Positions 60,132 through 64,000 of a stretch of 64,000 nucleotides of DNA are shown here, in pieces. Below the pieces are notes generated by a model. The model ran no database searches. It had not been told where the DNA came from and saw only the letters and a program-made list of their open reading frames with translations. This stretch comes from Nocardia wallacei (GTDB taxonomy: Bacteria; Actinomycetota; Actinomycetes; Mycobacteriales; Mycobacteriaceae). Both the position numbers and the translations under genes were made by a program. How positions within the stretch are numbered: position 1 is the stretch's first letter; each line of letters begins with the position of its first letter. The stretch is taken from NCBI RefSeq assembly GCF_029869545.1, contig NZ_JARWQD010000136.1:1-64000 (forward strand), in the 5' to 3' direction.

Positions 60132-60302
60132 ATGACCCAACGGCGAGAGAGTGCGGATTCGCCGGAACGAATCATCGTCGTCGTTCCGGCAGAACCACCC
60201 ACACTCACCCCCGCAGCCGCAGCGGGCCTGTTGCGGCTGATTCGCCGGGCCGCGTCCGAAATACCGGAAGACGACAAGTCAACAACAAGGAGAGCCGCGT
60301 GA
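60132..60302 (+). CDS. Small protein coupled to the integrase (56 aa)
   Basis: ATG 60132 opens a 56-codon frame (MTQRRESADSPERIIVVVPAEPP ... AAAAGLLRLIRRAASEIPEDDKS) whose stop TGA overlaps the integrase GTG start (GTGA). The overlap, regular helix LLRLIRRAASEI and good codon use support a real gene. A directionality or regulatory partner of the serine integrase is a reasonable guess; I know no name for it. Confidence 0.6.
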   Translation: MTQRRESADSPERIIVVVPAEPPTLTPAAAAGLLRLIRRAASEIPEDDKSTTRRAA

Positions 60303-61981
60303 GCATCAGTTTCGCGTTCGCGGGACGGGTATCCACCGAGGACCAGCAAGACCCGGAAGCGTCGCGCCATTGGCAACTCGCGCGAGCGCGCGCGTTGATC
60401 GAGCGGCACGGTGAGATCGTCGCAGAGTTCTTCGACATCGGGCAGTCTCGATCGATCCCGTGGAAACGCCGCCCGCAGGGGGCGCGGCTGCTGGAGCTGT
60501 TGAAACAAAGCAATCGCGGGTTCGACGCCGTGGTCATCGGCGAGCCCCAACGTGCCTTCTACGGCAACCAGTTCGGCCTCACCTTCCCAGTGTTTGTGCA
60601 CTACGGGGTGCAGTTGTGGGTGCCCGAAGTCGGTGGCCCGATCGACCCGGAATCCGAGGCCCATGACCTGATCATGTCGGTGTTCGGTGGCATGTCGAAA
60701 GGTGAACGCAACCGCATCAAGATCCGCGTGCGCGCGGCGATGGCAGCCCAGGCGCAGGTCGAAGGCCGCTACCTGGGCGGCCGACCACCCTACGGCTACC
60801 GGCTCCTCGACGCCGGACCGCACCCCAACCCCGGCAAGGCCGCCGACGGCAAACGGCTACACAAACTCGAAGCTGACCCCCTCACCGCCCCGGTTGTGCG
60901 CCGTATCTTCACCGAATACCTGTCCGGCATTGGCATCTTCGCCATCGCCCAACGACTCACCGCCGACGACATCCCCTGCCCATCGGCGCACGACCGGCGA
61001 CGCAATCGCCACCGCTGCGGTGCTGCCTGGTCCAAGAGTGCGGTTCGTACCATCCTCACCAACCCCCGCTACACCGGCTACGAGGTGTGGAACAAGCAGC
61101 ACAAGCACGAATCGCTGATCGACGTCGACGACGTCGCCCTCGGCCACGAGACCAAACTCACCTGGAATCCCAAGGGTGATTGGGTCTTTTCCGACCGGCC
61201 CGTGCACGAGGCACTGATCACCAAAGACACCCTCGAAGCGGTCCGGCTCCGACTAGCCTCCCGCGGACCACGCTCCAACGGTCGCGAGATCACCGTGCGC
61301 CGCCACCACGGCTACGGCTTCCGCGGGCTGCTGTTCCACGAGAGCTGCGGGCGACGGATGCAAGGCAGTTGGAATCACGACGCGGCGCACTACCGTTGCC
61401 GCTACCCCTCCGAATACGCGCTCACCAACAACATCGACCATCCGCCCTCGGTGTACCTGCGCGAAGACGCCATCATCGGTTCCGTGGACGCCTGGCTCGC
61501 CGAAGCATTCTGCCCCAACCGAATCCAGCACACCCTCGAACTGCTCGACAAATCCCAACGCGACGACACTCCACACCTGTACGCGGCGCAACACGCTCTG
61601 GCCGAATGCGATCAGAAACTCGCCCGCCATCGCGCCGCGCTGGAAGCCGGAGCCGACCCGAAGCTCGTCGCCGAATGGACACGCGAAGTGCAACGAGAGC
61701 GAGACGTCGTGGCAAACCGAATCACCGCGATCAACGCGCAGGTGGCCACTACGCACAAGATGAATCCCGAGGAAATCAGACAACTGGTCGACAACATCGG
61801 CGGTCTGCTCGCCATCCTGAGGACCGCAGACCCCAACGACAAACGTGAGATATACCGACAACTGGGCCTGAAACTAACCTATAACCACAACACACGGACG
61901 GTGGTCGCCGAAGCTGCCCCGCAACCGCCCGTGGGCCCAGTGGTTGTGTCCGGAGGGGGACTTGAACCCCCACGCCCTTAA
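60299..61981 (+). CDS. Large serine integrase of the ICE
   Basis: The 560-aa protein starts at GTG 60299 behind AAGGAGAGC. The catalytic domain has the nucleophile Ser12 in FAGRVSTEDQQ, with conserved EFFDIGQSRSIPWKRRP and GMSKGERNRIKIRVRAAM. A recombinase domain follows (GGRPPYGYRL ... YLSGIGIFAIAQRL ... ILTNPRYTGYEVW), then a zinc-ribbon-like part (FHESCGRRMQGSW ... YRCRY) and a coiled coil (LAECDQKLARHRAALEAG). The last residues, about VSGGGLEPPRP, are encoded by the 3' half of the tRNA-Leu gene, so the C-terminus is made from the attachment site and would change on excision. This ending is common among integrases that use tRNA genes. Confidence 0.92.
   Translation: MSISFAFAGRVSTEDQQDPEASRHWQLARARALIERHGEIVAEFFDIGQSRSIPWKRRPQGARLLELLKQSNRGFDAVVIGEPQRAFYGNQFGLTFPVFVHYGVQLWVPEVGGPIDPESEAHDLIMSVFGGMSKGERNRIKIRVRAAMAAQAQVEGRYLGGRPPYGYRLLDAGPHPNPGKAADGKRLHKLEADPLTAPVVRRIFTEYLSGIGIFAIAQRLTADDIPCPSAHDRRRNRHRCGAAWSKSAVRTILTNPRYTGYEVWNKQHKHESLIDVDDVALGHETKLTWNPKGDWVFSDRPVHEALITKDTLEAVRLRLASRGPRSNGREITVRRHHGYGFRGLLFHESCGRRMQGSWNHDAAHYRCRYPSEYALTNNIDHPPSVYLREDAIIGSVDAWLAEAFCPNRIQHTLELLDKSQRDDTPHLYAAQHALAECDQKLARHRAALEAGADPKLVAEWTREVQRERDVVANRITAINAQVATTHKMNPEEIRQLVDNIGGLLAILRTADPNDKREIYRQLGLKLTYNHNTRTVVAEAAPQPPVGPVVVSGGGLEPPRP
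61947..61981. other. Probable attachment site (attR) within the tRNA-Leu 3' half
   Basis: The integrase reading frame crosses into the tRNA at 61947 and ends at 61981. The crossover core therefore probably lies in or near the T-arm region 61947-61981. A second copy of this sequence was not seen elsewhere in the window, so the other attachment site must be left of position 1. Confidence 0.5.
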
Positions 61982-62031
61982 TCGGGCACTAGCACCTCAA
62001 GCTAGCGCGTCTGCCATTCCGCCACCCGGAC
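61947..62031 (-). tRNA. tRNA-Leu (anticodon GAG)
   Basis: An 85-nt class II tRNA on the minus strand. The acceptor stem GTCCGG pairs with CCGGAC, the anticodon stem CTAGC/GCTAG encloses loop TTGAGGT with anticodon GAG, a long variable arm (TGCCCGATTAAGGGCG) follows, then the T-arm GGGGG-TTCAAGT-CCCCC. The 3' CCA is not encoded. It reads CTC leucine codons. The ICE inserted against its 3' end and restores the full gene. Confidence 0.95.
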
Positions 62032-62134
62032 CGGTGGTGCTCAGCAAGGTTATCGGATCCGCCCGCGAGGTCCAAATTACATCGGTTGGTGCAGGTCCCG
62101 TCGCAGGTCCGGATGCTGAGCGCCGCCGCGGGGC

Positions 62135-62449
62135 CTAGTTCTTGATCGCCTCGAGCAGTGCCGCCCGCTGGCGCGAACCCAGGCCGCCGATACGGCGATC
62201 GGCGGGAATCTCCGCCTCGTCCATCAGCTTGGCGGCCTTGACGGGGCCGATGCCGGGCAGCGCCTTGATGACGGCGGCGACCTTCGTCTTCTTGACCAGA
62301 TCTTCCTTGTCCGCCCGCTCGAGCACCTTGGCCAGCGAGACCTTGCCCTTGCGGACCTCTTCGATCAGCTCGGAGCGGGCCTTGCGGACCGCGGCCGCTT
62401 TGGCCAGCGCGGCGTTGCGTTGCTCGGCGGTCATGGTGGGGAGTGCCAT
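62135..62449 (-). CDS. mihF: Actinobacterial integration host factor mIHF
   Basis: The 104-aa protein starts at ATG 62449 (MALPTMTAEQRNAALAKAAAVRKARSEL). It has a helical arm followed by a helix-two turns-helix (VIKALPGIGPVKAAKLMDEAEIPADRRIGGLG), the hallmark of mIHF. mIHF bends and compacts DNA and was first found as a host factor for phage L5 integration. It is a core chromosomal gene and shows that backbone resumes right of the tRNA. Confidence 0.95.
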   Translation of the reverse strand: MALPTMTAEQRNAALAKAAAVRKARSELIEEVRKGKVSLAKVLERADKEDLVKKTKVAAVIKALPGIGPVKAAKLMDEAEIPADRRIGGLGSRQRAALLEAIKN

Positions 62450-62737
62450 GTCTACTACCTTTCGCTCGTTCGCTGGAACCTCAACGGCACCGATTGAACA
62501 TCACCGAGGCCCGGGTGGTGGCACGACACACCGCGAGGAAAATCGGGGTTTCCGTGGGTGATGAGGCCACCGACGGCTGCGGATGCGGGCGATTTGCCGG
62601 TGTCGCGAGCGCCGCTCGCCGCCGAATGGACGCGCCGAGCGCGTAACGGTTGCCGCCGCGCCGTCGAGTCGCGACAGTGGACGACGGTGTCGTGGCGAAT
62701 CCGTCGCGGCCGGTCACACACGCGAAGGAGATCTCAC

Positions 62738-63730
62738 GTGCGCTTCGGCATCTTCATCCCGCAGGGCTGGCGGCTGGACCTGGTCGGCATCGATCCCGCG
62801 GCGCAGTGGGGGGTGATGCGGGAGCTGGCGCGGCGCATCGACGCGGGCGACGCGTGGGAGTCGCTGTGGGTCTACGACCACTTCCACACCGTGCCGGTGC
62901 CGACCGAGGAGGCCACCCACGAGGCGTGGACGCTGATGTCGGCGTTCGCGGCGGTCACCGGGCGGGTTCGGCTGGGGCAGATGTGTACCGCGATGAGCTA
63001 CCGCAACCCGGCCTATCTGGCCAAGGTCGCCGCGACGGTGGACCTGATCTCCGGCGGCCGCGTCGAGATGGGCATCGGCGGCGGCTGGTACGAGCACGAA
63101 TGGCGGGCCTACGGGTACGGATTCCCCTCGGCCGGTGAGCGACTGGGCCGCCTGGACGAGGGCGTGCAGATCTTCCGGCAGGCGTGGACCACCGGCTCGG
63201 CCACCCTCGACGGCAAGCACTATCAGGTCGACGGCGCGCTCGTGCGCCCACTTCCGTTGCAGGAGGGCGGAATTCCGCTGTGGATCGCCGGGGGTGGCGA
63301 GAAGAAGACGCTGCGCATCGCGGCGAAGTACGCGGACTACACCAATTTCAGCGGCGACCCGGAGGGTTTCGCGCACAAGTCGGAGGTCCTGCGCGCACAC
63401 TGCGCCGACGTCGGTACCGATTTCGACGCGATCGTGCGTTCCTCGAACTTCAACGTGGCGATCGGCCGCACCGAGTCCGAGGTCGAGGACCGGCTGGCGG
63501 CGCTGACCGCGCGCCTGGCCCCGTTCACCGGCGCCGCGCAGGCCGAGACTCAGGTGCGCGACCTGTTCCGCGGCACGGCGGCCGTGGGCACGCCGGAGCA
63601 GATCGTCGAAAACCTGAGCAAGGTCCGCGATCTCGGGCTCGGCTACGCCATCTTCAATTTCCCGGAGGCGGCCTACGACACCTCGGGCATCGAATTGTTC
63701 GAGCGCGAGGTGATTCCCGCGCTGCGCTGA
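62738..63730 (+). CDS. LLM-class F420-dependent oxidoreductase
   Basis: The 330-aa protein starts at GTG 62738 behind GAAGGAG. It has the luciferase-like TIM-barrel pattern: MRFGIFIPQGWRLDL, AWESLWVYDHFHTVP, RVRLGQMCTAMSYRNPAYLAKVAATVDLISGGRVEMGIGGGWYEHEWRAYG, then IPLWIAGGGEKKTL and AAVGTPEQIVENL. Members of this class use reduced F420, abundant in Mycobacteriales. The substrate cannot be read from sequence. Ordinary chromosomal gene. Confidence 0.9.
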   Translation: MRFGIFIPQGWRLDLVGIDPAAQWGVMRELARRIDAGDAWESLWVYDHFHTVPVPTEEATHEAWTLMSAFAAVTGRVRLGQMCTAMSYRNPAYLAKVAATVDLISGGRVEMGIGGGWYEHEWRAYGYGFPSAGERLGRLDEGVQIFRQAWTTGSATLDGKHYQVDGALVRPLPLQEGGIPLWIAGGGEKKTLRIAAKYADYTNFSGDPEGFAHKSEVLRAHCADVGTDFDAIVRSSNFNVAIGRTESEVEDRLAALTARLAPFTGAAQAETQVRDLFRGTAAVGTPEQIVENLSKVRDLGLGYAIFNFPEAAYDTSGIELFEREVIPALR

Positions 63731-63733
63731 CCG

Positions 63734-64000
63734 TCAGCGCGGCACCCAGTGCTGTGCGCTGTCGTTCAGGTTCCACCACGGGACGAAGTTCGCGTCGGTG
63801 TCGGCGATCCGCCAGCCGGTGCCGAGCAGGTCGAAAAAGGCGTCGTCGCCGGTCTTCCCGCCCGGCGGCTCGCCGATGTAGATCAACTGCTCGCCACCGG
63901 CCCCGCGGAACTCGGTGAGCAGCTGCGAGGCCATCGCGTCGCCCCAGCCGGGCGGCCAGCACAGCAGCAGGACGCTGCCGGACCAGGGCGCGGCGGCGAG
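63734..64000 (-). CDS. C-terminal part of a conserved hypothetical protein (cut by the window edge)
   Basis: The 88 codons visible (SGSVLLLCWPPGWGD ... ASQLLTEFRGAGGEQLIYIGEPPGGKTGDDAFFDLL ... VPWWNLNDSAQHWVPR) run off the right edge. The VLLLCWPP and LIYIGEPPGG strands suggest the last part of a Rossmann-like, methyltransferase-type fold seen in many actinobacterial hypothetical proteins. It is convergent with the LLM gene, 3 nt apart. Confidence 0.7.
   Translation of the reverse strand, partial: LAAAPWSGSVLLLCWPPGWGDAMASQLLTEFRGAGGEQLIYIGEPPGGKTGDDAFFDLLGTGWRIADTDANFVPWWNLNDSAQHWVPR

Noticed and set aside
1-64000. Search by eye for CRISPR arrays, rRNA genes and cas genes
   Set aside because: None were seen; only one tRNA gene was found.

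Overview
The window is high-GC actinobacterial DNA. The right end carries a mihF-type integration host factor, an F420-type LLM oxidoreductase and a tRNA-Leu(GAG). Together with a cutinase-like exoenzyme, XRE-DUF5753/DUF397 pairs and a mycosin-type protease, these point to the Mycobacteriales, most likely Nocardia or a close relative. Everything from the left edge to about 61,980 looks like an integrative conjugative element (ICE). Its serine integrase gene (60299-61981) runs into the 3' half of tRNA-Leu(GAG), so the right attachment site lies there. The left attachment site and a relaxase were not found and may lie left of the window. Chromosomal backbone starts at the tRNA.

Layout. 1-1300: a homopolymer-rich, possibly badly assembled stretch with two small damaged genes. 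1516-4131: a membrane-anchored double WD40-propeller protein. 4670-18128 (minus): the conjugation block. It holds a sigma-like regulator, a VirB2-like subunit, a TrbL/VirB6-like channel protein, a VirB4 ATPase, a VirD4/TraG coupling protein, a replication-relaxation protein and a lytic transglycosylase-NlpC/P60 hydrolase, followed by two small zinc proteins and a cutinase-like exoenzyme. 18594-20493: a DNA methyltransferase module. 21670-24596: a low-GC two-gene unit (HEPN-like protein plus IF2N-ATPase) that resembles a defence cassette. 24611-28874 (minus): a chain of overlapping small genes, several with degenerate serine-recombinase-like domains, divergent from an XRE-DUF5753/DUF397 pair.

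30457-47404 is a 17-kb composite Tn7-like insertion flanked by a 5-bp duplication (CTGAT). It consists of two elements that abut across a 5-bp spacer. The first encodes TnsA, TnsB, TnsC and TniQ. The second has matching ends but no transposase and carries two NLR-like modules. One is a small helical protein followed by an NB-ARC-TPR protein. The other is a small helical protein with a C-terminal RHIM-like motif, paired with a protein that joins the same motif, an nSTAND NTPase and a mycosin-like subtilase. The second module is my best candidate for an undescribed system.

49056-59090 is a biosynthetic region. A translationally coupled operon encodes a sedoheptulose-7-phosphate cyclase of the 2-epi-5-epi-valiolone synthase type, two MDR dehydrogenases, a DegT aminotransferase, a ROK kinase and two pentose-phosphate enzymes (6-phosphogluconolactonase and ribulose-phosphate 3-epimerase). 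A divergent pair adds an HTH-PRTase-like regulator and an inositol-monophosphatase-like enzyme. This suggests a C7-aminocyclitol that travels with its own precursor supply.

A conserved element of about 35 bp (TGTCCAT, 13 nt, ACAGGAGTCC) precedes four genes spread over the ICE and may be a shared regulatory signal.
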